A DNA stretch of 34,887 nt, from positions 1 to 34,887 of the forward strand of contig CASCGD010000022.1 in assembly GCA_949132985.1 (NCBI GenBank). The letters are read 5' to 3'. The position numbers were made by a program, and so were the translations under genes. Below are positions 25,352 to 34,784 of this stretch, piece by piece (positions within the stretch are counted from its first letter, which is position 1; each line of letters opens with the position of its first letter). This stretch comes from an uncultured Lachnospiraceae bacterium (GTDB taxonomy: Bacteria > Bacillota > Clostridia > Lachnospirales > Lachnospiraceae). The notes under the pieces are model-generated. The model was not told the DNA's origin and did not search any database. It was given only the letters and a program-made list of their open reading frames with translations.

Positions 25352-26239
25352 ATGAAACATGTATGGAGGAAACTGGCTGCGATCTGTCTGGCGGCGGCGC
25401 TTTTTGTCACGCTGCTTCCCGGGATTACGGCAGAGGCGGCGACGAAAAATATCACGCTCTACGTAGGCGAGCAGATTTACTTCACGGACTACCGCGATGT
25501 GGCAAAGGTCAGCTCGTCAAACAGCAAGGTCGTGAAGGCCGCAAAGGACAAGGAGAACAAGAAGAACACGAATCTGACCGCGAAAAAGGCGGGTAAAGCG
25601 ACGGTTACGATCAAGACGTCCGGCGGGACGACAAAGCTGAATATCACGGTTAAAAAGCTGAATTTTTCCGTGAAGGCGCTCTCCGTCGCGGGAGGCTATG
25701 TTCTCCTCTCCGTAAAAAACAACACGGCGCAGACTTTTGACAAGATTGCATTGGGCTATACGTTTAAGGACGCGCAGGGGCAGGTTGTAAAGCAGGACAG
25801 CGAGCTTGTAAACCGCGTGATTGCAAAAAAGACGGTGTATGTAAGTATTTACGTCGGAAGCTCACAGGCCGAGCTTCTGGATCTTGCATCCTGCAGTGCA
25901 AAGGTTACGCAGGTATCCCATGAACCGAGTTATGTTTATAAGGATGTATCTTCAAAGGTAAAGGCATCCGTGAAGGATGAGAAGGACGAGGGAAATAAAA
26001 TTACGTTCAGCGTTACGACTAAGAACACCACAAACCAGAGCGTGTCAGGCTACAACTATATCATGATCTATGACGCGGGTGATGCACTGATCGGCGTGGA
26101 AAAGAGGTCCTTTTATCTGGACAAGAAGGCGGCGAATACGTCCACGAGCGGGTATATCTCAAAATATACCTATCCCACATACGACCACTATAAAATTGTC
26201 ACGCAGGCGTATTATACTGCCCGCAATAAAAACTGGTAG
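25352..26239 (+). CDS. Secreted protein with bacterial Ig-like (BIG2-type) N-terminal domain
   Basis: 295 residues from ATG 25352 (GGAG 7 nt upstream). Signal peptide (about 1-27, hydrophobic AAICLAAALFVTLLPG, cleavage near AEAA). Residues 30-105 resemble a BIG2 Ig-like domain: LYVGEQIYF, VSSSNSKVVKAA and KKAGKATVTIKTSGGTTKLNITVKK. The rest (about 110-290) is beta-rich with FxIALGYTFKDAQGQVV-like and NTTNQSVSGYNYIMIYDA strands, resembling the FxLYD-type fold of exported proteins. No catalytic residues or wall anchor seen. Role unknown, probably surface or periplasmic binding. Confidence 0.72.
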   Translation: MKHVWRKLAAICLAAALFVTLLPGITAEAATKNITLYVGEQIYFTDYRDVAKVSSSNSKVVKAAKDKENKKNTNLTAKKAGKATVTIKTSGGTTKLNITVKKLNFSVKALSVAGGYVLLSVKNNTAQTFDKIALGYTFKDAQGQVVKQDSELVNRVIAKKTVYVSIYVGSSQAELLDLASCSAKVTQVSHEPSYVYKDVSSKVKASVKDEKDEGNKITFSVTTKNTTNQSVSGYNYIMIYDAGDALIGVEKRSFYLDKKAANTSTSGYISKYTYPTYDHYKIVTQAYYTARNKNW

Positions 26240-26253
26240 AGATAAGTTTGGCT

Positions 26254-27237
26254 ATGAAAAATAAAGTTATCAAAATTTTGGCTGCCGCTCCGGCGGCAGC
26301 CGGTATTTTTATGTCTGTCGGATGGTCTTTTTTCGAACTGATGGTTCATTGTAAGACGAAAAAGATCGTGATGAAAAAGAAGTGGTTTGCGCTCTCCCAC
26401 ATAAAGATCAATCATCCAAGACATAAGTTTGAGAGAGAGTACGAGGAGGGAAAGGCCTGGTGCCAGCGTCAGACCATGAAGAACTGTCGGATGAAAAGCA
26501 TAGACGGACTGTGGCTCCATGCGCTTTATCTTCCGGCAGAGCACGCGAAACGGTTTGTTCTCTTAAGCCACGGCTACAAGGGAAGCAGTTTTGGAGATTT
26601 TGCGTACACGGCAAGGTTTCTCCATGAGCATCAGTGTAATCTGCTCTTCATCGATCAGAGATGCTGCGGGGAGAGCGAGGGCGAGTACATTACCTTTGGG
26701 GCGAAGGAGCAGTACGACATACTAAGATGGACGTATTATATCGCCAGGAGGAATCAGGAAGGGCTTCCGATCTACCTTTACGGAGAATCTATGGGAGCAG
26801 CTGCCGTGCTCATGGCATCGGGGCATGAGCTTCCGGGGGAGGTAAAAGGACTCATTGCAGATTGTGGATTCCAGTCGATGAAAGCGGAGCTTAAGGATAT
26901 TGCGTCGAACTGGTTTCATCTGAACTGGGTGGAGCTGCTTTTGTTTCGGGTGGATTTGTTCTGCAGATTTCTAGCCGGATTTTGTATGAGGGATGCGGAC
27001 ACCGCGGAAGCAATGAAAACGAATCGCAGGCCGGTTTTGTTTTTTCACGGGGAAAAAGATACCTATGTGAACCCGGTGAATACGTTTCGCAATTATTCCC
27101 TGTGCCGTGCGCCAAAGGAGCTGGTGATCGTACCGCAGGCCAGGCACCTTTGCAGCGCCTATGAACAGCCGGAATTTTACCGGGAGAAGCTTTTAAAATT
27201 TTTTGAAAGAAACGACCAAAGTCCAAAGCGAGGATAG
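26254..27237 (+). CDS. Membrane-anchored alpha/beta hydrolase
   Basis: 327 residues from ATG 26254; the ribosome binding site is weak. A hydrophobic N-terminal segment (about 6-30) likely anchors it, followed by a serine-hydrolase core (about 85-310): oxyanion region LLSHGYKGSSFGD, DQRCCGESEGEYI, nucleophile elbow YGESMGAAAV with Ser179, acid FHGEKDTYVNP and base in ARHLCSAYEQPEFY. The family includes esterases and lipases; substrate unknown. A 9-bp GC stem-loop with T's lies in codons 10-19 (26280-26310) and resembles a terminator for the upstream gene. Confidence 0.85.
   Translation: MKNKVIKILAAAPAAAGIFMSVGWSFFELMVHCKTKKIVMKKKWFALSHIKINHPRHKFEREYEEGKAWCQRQTMKNCRMKSIDGLWLHALYLPAEHAKRFVLLSHGYKGSSFGDFAYTARFLHEHQCNLLFIDQRCCGESEGEYITFGAKEQYDILRWTYYIARRNQEGLPIYLYGESMGAAAVLMASGHELPGEVKGLIADCGFQSMKAELKDIASNWFHLNWVELLLFRVDLFCRFLAGFCMRDADTAEAMKTNRRPVLFFHGEKDTYVNPVNTFRNYSLCRAPKELVIVPQARHLCSAYEQPEFYREKLLKFFERNDQSPKRG
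26280..26310 (+). terminator. Terminator-like hairpin inside the start of the hydrolase gene
   Basis: GGCTGCCGC and GCGGCAGCC form a perfect 9-bp stem around TCCG, followed by GGTATTTTT. It lies after the secreted-protein gene stop and within the first codons of the hydrolase gene, encoding the Ala/Pro-rich AAAPAAAG segment. Confidence 0.45.
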
Positions 27238-27271
27238 TCCGCAGCGGCCGGAACAGAAAAAAAGAGATGGA

Positions 27272-27300
27272 ACGTCAGCCTGATAGGCTGGCGTTTTTTT
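27272..27300 (+). terminator. Terminator after the hydrolase gene
   Basis: ACGTCAGCC (27272-27280) pairs, with one G-U, to GGCTGGCGT (27286-27294) around TGATA, followed by a run of T's to 27300. Confidence 0.9.
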
Positions 27301-27455
27301 GGGAATACTGGTACTGGTTCTTGGTTACTTTTATGTAAAATGTTTGTTAAGTCTCCGGAAGGGTAGAAATTGAAAATAGAATGTGCTAACGTTGCAGGAG
27401 TGAAAACAAGAAATAACAAGAGGGTACAAAAAACGGTTACAACGGGAGGTTGTCT

Positions 27456-28841
27456 ATGAGAAAGAATTACCCATTAACAGCAGCACAGAAAATGCACCAT
27501 AACTGGATATTGAAATATAAAACGCAGCAGGTATCAGGTGTCAGTGTGGTTGCGTCTTTGCAGGCAGCCCTGGATTTCGGGCTTTTAAAGAAATGTATCC
27601 AGCTGGAATTTGAGCGATACGGCTGTATGCGCATCCGCTTCACAAAGCCGGATGCAAAAGGGGAGGTCAAACAGTACATTGTGGCAAAGGAGAGCAGAGA
27701 TATCCCTTTAAAGGACTTATCCGGCATGAGTCTGGCCGAGGCGGATGCGCTGATGCAGCAATGGGCCTACGACACCTTTGACGGGGATGATATCCCGCTG
27801 TGTGATGTGACGATGATGAAGCTTCCGGAGGGCTACAACGGATTTTTCATTCACATGGACCACAGGCTGATTGATTCCTGCGGTCTGGTGGTCATGATTA
27901 ACGACCTGATGCAGCTGTATACACATTATAAATTTAAATCAGAATACCCGGCGGATTTGGCGGATTTCGAAAAGGTTCTGGAAAAGGACCTGAAACGGGC
28001 AAACAACGAGAAACGTTTTGCGAAGGATAAGAAGTTCTGGGACGATCAGCTGGATGCGCTGGGCGAGCCGCTCTACTCCGATATTCAGGGGACGGCTGTC
28101 TTGGAGGAGGCTCGGAAGAAGCACAAGGATAAAAAATTAAGGGCTGCCGATATCGAGCTGGAAAATCTGTTTGTGGATGTGAAGGATTACATTCTGGAGC
28201 CGGAGCCGACGAGAAATCTGATTGCTTTCTGCATGAATCATCAGCTTTCTATGACAAACCTGCTGCTGCTTGGAATTCGGACGTATTTATCCAAGGTGAA
28301 TGACGGCCAGGAGGATATCACCATCGAGAATTTTATTTCCCGTCGTTCCACCCATGACGAGTGGACCTCAGGCGGCAGCCGGACGATCATGTTTCCCTGC
28401 CGTACGGTGATTTCTGCGGATACGGAATTTTTAGCGGCGGCCTACGAGATCCAGAATGTACAGAACCGTATTTATATGCACAGCAATTACGATCCTGCTC
28501 TGATTGAGGAGGAAATGAGAAGGCGCTACCACACACCGGAGCACACAACCTATGAGAGCTGTTATCTCACTTATCAGCCGATGCCGGTAAAGATGGACAA
28601 TCCGCATCTTGAAAATATCCGTCAGCATTCCAAATGGTTTGCAAACGGTGCGGCGACAAAAAAGATGTATCTGACCGTATCTCATACCCCGGAGGGCGGA
28701 ATGAATTTTTCGTACCACTACCAGACGGCTCATTTGCAGGAGCATGATATGGAGCTTTTGTACTATTATATGATGCGCATTCTGTTTAAGGGGATTGCGG
28801 AGCCGGATATGACGATCGGCGAAATTATGGAACAGATTTAA
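27456..28841 (+). CDS. Free-standing NRPS-type condensation domain protein
   Basis: 461 residues from ATG 27456 with GGGAGG 6 nt upstream. It is a single condensation-domain fold of normal length (about 450) and no other domain. The active-site motif HHxxxDG appears as DHRLIDS: the second His (His136), general base of the family, and Asp140 are kept, while the first His is Asp and the Gly is Ser. The N-terminal YPLTAAQKMHHNW is the start motif of condensation domains. It should join an acyl group on a carrier protein to an amine. It is the first of three genes, with a carrier protein and acyl-activating enzyme, so the acyl chain is likely a fatty acid and the product an N-acyl amide. Confidence 0.82.
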   Translation: MRKNYPLTAAQKMHHNWILKYKTQQVSGVSVVASLQAALDFGLLKKCIQLEFERYGCMRIRFTKPDAKGEVKQYIVAKESRDIPLKDLSGMSLAEADALMQQWAYDTFDGDDIPLCDVTMMKLPEGYNGFFIHMDHRLIDSCGLVVMINDLMQLYTHYKFKSEYPADLADFEKVLEKDLKRANNEKRFAKDKKFWDDQLDALGEPLYSDIQGTAVLEEARKKHKDKKLRAADIELENLFVDVKDYILEPEPTRNLIAFCMNHQLSMTNLLLLGIRTYLSKVNDGQEDITIENFISRRSTHDEWTSGGSRTIMFPCRTVISADTEFLAAAYEIQNVQNRIYMHSNYDPALIEEEMRRRYHTPEHTTYESCYLTYQPMPVKMDNPHLENIRQHSKWFANGAATKKMYLTVSHTPEGGMNFSYHYQTAHLQEHDMELLYYYMMRILFKGIAEPDMTIGEIMEQI

Positions 28842-28868
28842 TAATTAATTATTCAGGAGGAAAAAAAG

Positions 28869-29108
28869 ATGACAAAGGAAATGCAGTTTAAGACAATCGT
28901 GGCGCAGTATTGTGAGGTGGAGCCGGAAAATATCACGAATGAAATGAGATTCCGTGAGGATCTGGGGTTTAGCTCTCTTGACTTTATGTCGTTTCTGGGA
29001 GAGTTGGAGGATACCTTTGACGTTGAGCTGGAGGAGGAAGATCTGGTACAGGTTTTGACCGTTGCAGAGGCGCTGGAGCTGATGGAGCGGCTGCAGGAGG
29101 AAGCGTAG
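28869..29108 (+). CDS. Acyl/peptidyl carrier protein
   Basis: 79 residues with AGGAGG upstream. Helical bundle typical of carrier proteins; the phosphopantetheine attachment site is Ser36 in GFSSLDFM, in place of the more usual DSL. DLEDTFDVELEEEDLVQVLTVAEALE-like acidic helix II/III region fits ACP interaction surfaces. It would hold the acyl group activated by the downstream ligase for the condensation protein. A phosphopantetheinyl transferase is not in the window. Confidence 0.93.
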   Translation: MTKEMQFKTIVAQYCEVEPENITNEMRFREDLGFSSLDFMSFLGELEDTFDVELEEEDLVQVLTVAEALELMERLQEEA

Positions 29109-29166
29109 GGCGTGTCATTTGTGAGCGCAGTTTTTACAAGGAATCAAATGAGGGAGGTTTGATGAA

Positions 29167-30717
29167 ATGTTAATTAGGGACATATTAGAAGAGAGTGAAA
29201 CAAGTTATTCGGATATAAAAGCTGTCAGGTGGCTGAAAAAGAAGGAGATCCTTGAAGAGAGCTACAGCGAGCTGATGGCACATGTAAGGGCGACGCGGAA
29301 AGGATTGCTTGCAGAGGGATTTCAGGGCAGTCATATCGCGCTGATCGGGGCAAGCTGCGTGGAGTGGATCGAGAGCTATCTTGGCATTGTCACAGGGAAA
29401 AATGTTGCGGTTCCGCTGGATGCGGGGCTGCCCTGCGAAGATTTGACGGATCTGATCAACCGCTCGGATTCGGAGGCGCTTTTTTTGGGACCCAAGCAGG
29501 GAGCGTTTCTGGAGGATATTCTGGCGGGATGTCCGAAGCTGAGAAAAATCTGGATTTTGCAGGCCGAAGAGCCGGGACATGCGGATGAGCGGGTCTTATC
29601 TGTCGCATCTTTGGTGGCGGCGGGAGAAAACAGTGATGCTGATTCGGACCGGCCGGATTATGAGGATGTGGCGACGATTATTTACACCTCCGGGACAACC
29701 GGGAAGAGCAAAGGCGTCATGCTGACACAGGGGAATCTGGCGGAAAATGTCAAGGCTGTGAATTATTGGAGAGAGCCGGGGACGGTGATGCTAAGCGTTC
29801 TTCCGATTCATCATGCGTTCTGCCTGGTTATGGACTGGCTCAAAGGGTTTTCGCTGGGTGCGACGCTGTGCATCAACGATTCCCTTCTTCACATGGTGAA
29901 AAATATGGCTGTTTTCCAGCCGGATGTGATGCTGATGGTTCCTCTGATGCTGGAGACCATTTATAAGAAGCTCTCCGCTGCCGGTCCTCTGATTCCAAAA
30001 AAACTTTTGGCGTCGAAGGTGTTCGGCGGGAATCTGAAGATCATTTTTACCGGCGGCGCGCATCTTGATCCGTTCTACATTGATAAGTTTGCCGATTACG
30101 GCGTAGAGGTTCTGGAAGGGTACGGCATGTCGGAGTGCTCCCCGGTTATCAGCTGTAATTTACCGGGGGATTACAAGGCAGGCTCCATCGGGAGGCCGCT
30201 GTCCAACGTGGAGCTGGCTTTTGAGAACGGCGAGATTCTGGTGAGGGGCAGCAGCGTGATGCAGGGCTACTACAAAATGCCGGAGGAAACAGCGGAGACC
30301 TTAAAAGACGGCTGGCTGCACACGGGAGATAAAGGTTATCTGGATGAGGACGGATTTTTGTTCATCAACGGGCGTGTCAAAAATCTGATTATTCTTTCCA
30401 ACGGTGAGAATGTTTCTCCTGAGGAGATCGAGAATAAGCTGGCTCTTGGCAAGCTGGTAGGAGAGGTCATCGTGACCGGTGAGAACAACGGGCTGACGGC
30501 AAGAATTTATCCGGATCAGGATGTTGTGGCATCCAAGCACATGAATGAAGAGAAAATCCAGCGTGAGCTGCAGGCATTTTTGGATAAATACAACAAGAAT
30601 CAGCCTGGCTATCGCCAGATTACGGGGCTTGTTGTTCGGAAAAATCCGTTTATCAAGAGCTCGACTAGAAAGATCAAGCGGCAGGAGATTCTGATTGACG
30701 AACCGATAACGGAGTAG
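29167..30717 (+). CDS. AMP-dependent acyl ligase (fatty acyl-ACP/CoA synthetase-like)
   Basis: 516 residues from ATG 29167, GGGAGG 9 nt upstream. Adenylate-forming enzyme: P-loop YTSGTTGKSKG (173-183), YGMSECSPVI, GWLHTGDKGYLDEDG and GRVKNLIILSNGENVSPEEIE, then the C-terminal region with the catalytic lysine near SSTRKIKR. The sequence is closer to long-chain acyl-CoA synthetases than to amino-acid adenylation domains of NRPSs, since PIHHAFCLVMDWLKGF and the lack of an Asp at the amino-acid-binding site argue for a fatty-acid substrate. It would load the adjacent carrier protein. Confidence 0.9.
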   Translation: MLIRDILEESETSYSDIKAVRWLKKKEILEESYSELMAHVRATRKGLLAEGFQGSHIALIGASCVEWIESYLGIVTGKNVAVPLDAGLPCEDLTDLINRSDSEALFLGPKQGAFLEDILAGCPKLRKIWILQAEEPGHADERVLSVASLVAAGENSDADSDRPDYEDVATIIYTSGTTGKSKGVMLTQGNLAENVKAVNYWREPGTVMLSVLPIHHAFCLVMDWLKGFSLGATLCINDSLLHMVKNMAVFQPDVMLMVPLMLETIYKKLSAAGPLIPKKLLASKVFGGNLKIIFTGGAHLDPFYIDKFADYGVEVLEGYGMSECSPVISCNLPGDYKAGSIGRPLSNVELAFENGEILVRGSSVMQGYYKMPEETAETLKDGWLHTGDKGYLDEDGFLFINGRVKNLIILSNGENVSPEEIENKLALGKLVGEVIVTGENNGLTARIYPDQDVVASKHMNEEKIQRELQAFLDKYNKNQPGYRQITGLVVRKNPFIKSSTRKIKRQEILIDEPITE

Positions 30718-30829
30718 CGCGGAATACACAGCGCGCCTGGGGGAAAGATTTTCAACGTCATACTTCAAAGAACATCGGACAGCGGCGGCTATGTCCTGGA
30801 AATGGGATGGAACTTCAGCCGCCGGGATG

Positions 30830-31411
30830 TCAGGACATAAAAGGGAGCATACCTGACATAAAAGCCTGTGTCAGAATACCGGCGACGACTTGTGCAGGCG
30901 TCTGAAAATTTTCCCTGCTCCATTTGTGGAGTACACCGATTGTGGAGCCGATGGTGCAGGCGATCATATAGGAAATTTCCTCCTTGCTGTGATGGGAAGC
31001 GTTCGTGCTTTGCATAACCTTTGCCACATAGCGGTGAAGCATGGTGATGGACTTTTCAAAAAATGCATCTCCCCGCGGACTGCTAAGAAGGTTGGCCAAA
31101 AAGGGGTTTGTCATCGTGTAGTCACAGATGGTCCGGAAATAGGACTGGCACATCTCATAGTCGTTTTTCGGATGGAAGGTTGCCATGAGGGAAAAAATAT
31201 CGTCAATCGTTTTATCCTCAATGGCGGTTACAAGAGCCGGGATGTTTTCGTAGTGATTGTAAAAGGTGCTGCGGACAACACCGGCTTTTTTTATAACATC
31301 CGATACAGTGATCTTATCCAAATCTTTTTCTTTCAAAAGCAGAAAGAACGCGTCGTATATGGCTTCGTCTGCAACGTGATACCGTTCGTCCTGTTGTATT
31401 TCCTGAGTCAT
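30830..31411 (-). CDS. TetR-family transcriptional regulator
   Basis: 193 residues on the reverse strand; AAGGAG 6 nt upstream of the ATG. The N-terminal TetR helix-turn-helix is KITVSDVIKKAGVVRSTFYNHYENIPAL, and the C-terminal half is an all-helical ligand-binding/dimerisation region of the TetR_C type with an unidentified ligand. The gene is convergent with the condensation-carrier-ligase genes, so it may control them or a distant target. Its own promoter may be supplied by the repeat at 31477-31485. Confidence 0.92.
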   Translation of the reverse strand: MTQEIQQDERYHVADEAIYDAFFLLLKEKDLDKITVSDVIKKAGVVRSTFYNHYENIPALVTAIEDKTIDDIFSLMATFHPKNDYEMCQSYFRTICDYTMTNPFLANLLSSPRGDAFFEKSITMLHRYVAKVMQSTNASHHSKEEISYMIACTIGSTIGVLHKWSRENFQTPAQVVAGILTQAFMSGMLPFMS

Positions 31412-31476
31412 GGTGTCTCCTTCATATGAATGTCTGGCGGCGGCACCGGATGAACCGGGCCGTTGTTTTATGTGTA

Positions 31477-31686
31477 CGTATTATACCTGGCCACTAACCT
31501 CATGCTTCGCCGCTGGCTTGCATTCGCTAAGTGGGCAGGTATTACTGCCACTAGTATATCGTTCGCTAATTAACTACACCATATTTTTGCCTAAAATACT
31601 GATAAATACGGAATTCTTTGGGTGTAGTTAATTGAAAAACGCTGTACTAGGCTCGCAAATACCTCGCCAAGTGTTCGTATTATACC
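31477..31686. repeat. Tandem 103-bp palindromic repeat, unit 1, interrupted
   Basis: The first 78 bp (31477-31554) are identical to 31676-31753. The rest of the unit (31648-31686) matches 31751-31789 with one difference. The two parts are separated by the 94-bp element at 31554-31647 plus one extra TA. Within the unit ACCTGGCCACT and AGTGGGCAGGT form imperfect inverted arms around GCCGCTGGC, which is itself a stem. Confidence 0.85.
31554..31647. mobile_element. 94-bp MITE-like element in the repeat, CTAG target with TA duplication
   Basis: The second, uninterrupted repeat unit has a single CTAG where this one carries 94 extra bp plus a second TA. The ends are inverted repeats: a perfect 13-bp pair (AATTAACTACACC at 31568-31580 and its complement at 31621-31633) and diverged outer arms (GTATATCGTT against GTACAGCGTT). 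IS630-family elements typically insert at CTAG and duplicate TA. It has no coding capacity. Confidence 0.7.
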
Positions 31687-31789
31687 TGGCCACTAACCTC
31701 ATGCTTCGCCGCTGGCTTGCATTCGCTAAGTGGGCAGGTATTACTGCCACTAGGCTCGCAAATACCTCGCCAAGTGTCCGTATTATACC
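31676..31789. repeat. Tandem 103-bp palindromic repeat, unit 2, intact
   Basis: The unit begins at CGTATTATACC and ends as the next CGTATTATACC begins (31779), a period of 103 bp. On the reverse strand each junction reads GGTATAATACG, which contains a -10-like TATAAT. Confidence 0.85.
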
Positions 31790-31951
31790 ATAACAAGGCA
31801 GGATTCTGCAATTGATTTAGAAGGGAAGGGGGGGTTGCGGTCGCGAATAATAAAAAGTGTATAAAAATTGAAAAAATGAGAAAAAATGAGAAAAAGAGAG
31901 TATAAGAGAGTATAGGAAAGAAATAATAATGAAACTGCAACTTTTTTTCGG

Positions 31952-31980
31952 TTGCATAATACCGGCGAAAACCATATTAT
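31952..31980 (+). promoter_or_regulatory. groESL promoter
   Basis: TTGCAT (31952-31957) and TATTAT (31975-31980), 17 bp apart, directly before the CIRCE element. Confidence 0.7.
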
Positions 31981-31992
31981 ATGGATTAGCGA

Positions 31993-32019
31993 TTAGCACT
32001 CGGCATAAATGAGTGCTAA
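31993..32019. promoter_or_regulatory. CIRCE operator (HrcA-binding)
   Basis: TTAGCACTC, 9 bp, GAGTGCTAA: an exact copy of the CIRCE inverted repeat. HrcA binds it and represses chaperone genes until heat stress. hrcA itself is not in the window. Confidence 0.97.
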
Positions 32020-32055
32020 CAGAGAGCAGAATTTATCACAAGGAGGCTATTACAC

Positions 32056-32340
32056 ATGAAGTTAGTACCGTTATTAGACAGAGTTGTTATCAAACAGTTA
32101 GAAGCAGAAGAAAAGACAAAGTCAGGCATTATCCTTGCAAGCTCCGCACAGGAGAAGCCCCAGGAGGCAGAGGTCGTTGCGGTAGGACCGGGCGGCGTGG
32201 TTGACGGCAAGGAAGTGACTATGCAGGTGAAGGAAGGCCAGAAGGTCATCTACTCCAAATATGCAGGCACCGAGGCAAAGCTGGACGGTGAGGAGTTTAT
32301 CATTGTCCGTCAGAATGATATTTTAGCGATCGTAGAGTAA
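32056..32340 (+). CDS. groES: Co-chaperonin GroES
   Basis: 94 residues, the usual GroES length. MKLVPLLDRVVIKQLEAEEKTKSGIIL, the mobile loop around KTKSGIILASSAQEKPQ, and GQKVIYSKYAGTEAKLDGEEFIIVRQNDILAIVE are family-typical. It caps the GroEL ring during folding. AAGGAGG lies 9 nt upstream; CIRCE is at 31993. groEL follows after 145 bp. Confidence 0.98.
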   Translation: MKLVPLLDRVVIKQLEAEEKTKSGIILASSAQEKPQEAEVVAVGPGGVVDGKEVTMQVKEGQKVIYSKYAGTEAKLDGEEFIIVRQNDILAIVE

Positions 32341-32455
32341 TCGAACGACCGGAAATCGCCCGGATGCAAATATCGTTTCAGGTTAAGCGGAGGGCGCGGA
32401 CAAGGAGCGGTATGTTGGGGGCGATGACGGGCAAAGCGATCAAGTAGTTTTATAA

Positions 32456-34111
<1,656 letters not shown>

Positions 34112-34155
34112 GAGACGAAACGGTTGTCTGTGGGCATCCGCTAACGTATATATAT

Positions 34156-34194
34156 AAAAGAACTTTCCGGATTTTTCGGAAAGTTCTTTTTTTT
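34156..34194 (+). terminator. groESL terminator
   Basis: AAAAGAACTTTCCG (34156-34169) pairs with its exact complement at 34177-34190 around a GATTTTT loop, followed by T's to 34194. Confidence 0.95.
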
Positions 34195-34550
34195 GCATCA
34201 ATTTTGCGAGCGTTATGGTGAAACGAAGCATGTCAGGGGCGAGTTACTGATTTTATGGTTATTCGGATTGGCGATCATTGGATGTGATGGTGTGTTTACT
34301 GCCGAAATGAAATGACGGGTTTTAGAACCTTAGGTAGTATACAATACTTTGTTATAGGTTATTGAAAATTCGTCATTTTGTACAAATTAACCAAAAACAG
34401 CCGATGATTTTGAAGAAATAAACTAATTTTTTGTGCAAAAGTGACATTGTAATATGAAAAAAGTATGCTATACTAGGGGCGTAAACAAAAAAAGGAAATC
34501 AAGAAAATACCCGCATGAGGATCCGCGGGCAAGAGAAAGGAGAACACATT
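34195..34550. other. 356-bp leader region before the small conserved gene
   Basis: A+T-rich; no gene seen. It holds a weak inverted repeat (GAAATGACG near 34309 and CGTCATTT at 34371), the promoter at 34447 and a short CCCGC/GCGGG stem near 34510-34529 in the 5' leader. Confidence 0.6.
34447..34474 (+). promoter_or_regulatory. Promoter of the small conserved gene
   Basis: TATACT (34469-34474) preceded by TG at the extended -10 position, and TTGTAA (34447-34452) 16 bp upstream. About 75 nt of leader precede the ATG at 34551. Confidence 0.55.
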
Positions 34551-34784
34551 ATGAAGGTTCAAAACATTAAAGACGTAAACGCATTTTTCAAGATGATCGA
34601 TACCTGTGAGGGTACGGTCGAGCTGGTAACCGGAGAGGGAGACCGCTTAAATTTAAAATCCAAGCTCAGCCAGTATGTTTCATTGGCAAACATTTTCTCC
34701 AACGGAGACATTCCTGAGTTAGAGATTGTCGCACATGAGAAAGAGGATGTTGAGAAGATTATTCATTTCATGATGAATAACTAA
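34551..34784 (+). CDS. Small conserved protein of unknown function
   Basis: 77 residues from ATG 34551, with AAAGGAG 8 nt upstream; the frame extends to 34515 but without a site. The sequence KVQNIKDVNAFFKMIDTCEGTVELVTGEGDRLNLKSKLSQYV is acidic and probably helical/beta, with no membrane segment or cysteine pair. I recall related short proteins in Lachnospiraceae annotated loosely and without function. The gene has its own promoter and a long leader. Role not inferred. Confidence 0.7.
   Translation: MKVQNIKDVNAFFKMIDTCEGTVELVTGEGDRLNLKSKLSQYVSLANIFSNGDIPELEIVAHEKEDVEKIIHFMMNN

Larger units (their letters stand above)
31412..32055. other. 644-bp region between the TetR gene and groES
   Basis: It contains two tandem 103-bp repeat units, the small inverted-repeat element in the first unit, an A+T-rich stretch (about 31800-31950) with no open frame of note, the groES promoter and CIRCE. 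Confidence 0.8.

Noticed and set aside
34309-34378. Inverted repeat GAAATGACG/CGTCATTT before the small gene
   Set aside because: The 54-bp loop and A+T-rich setting make it likely chance; no supporting promoter or T-run.
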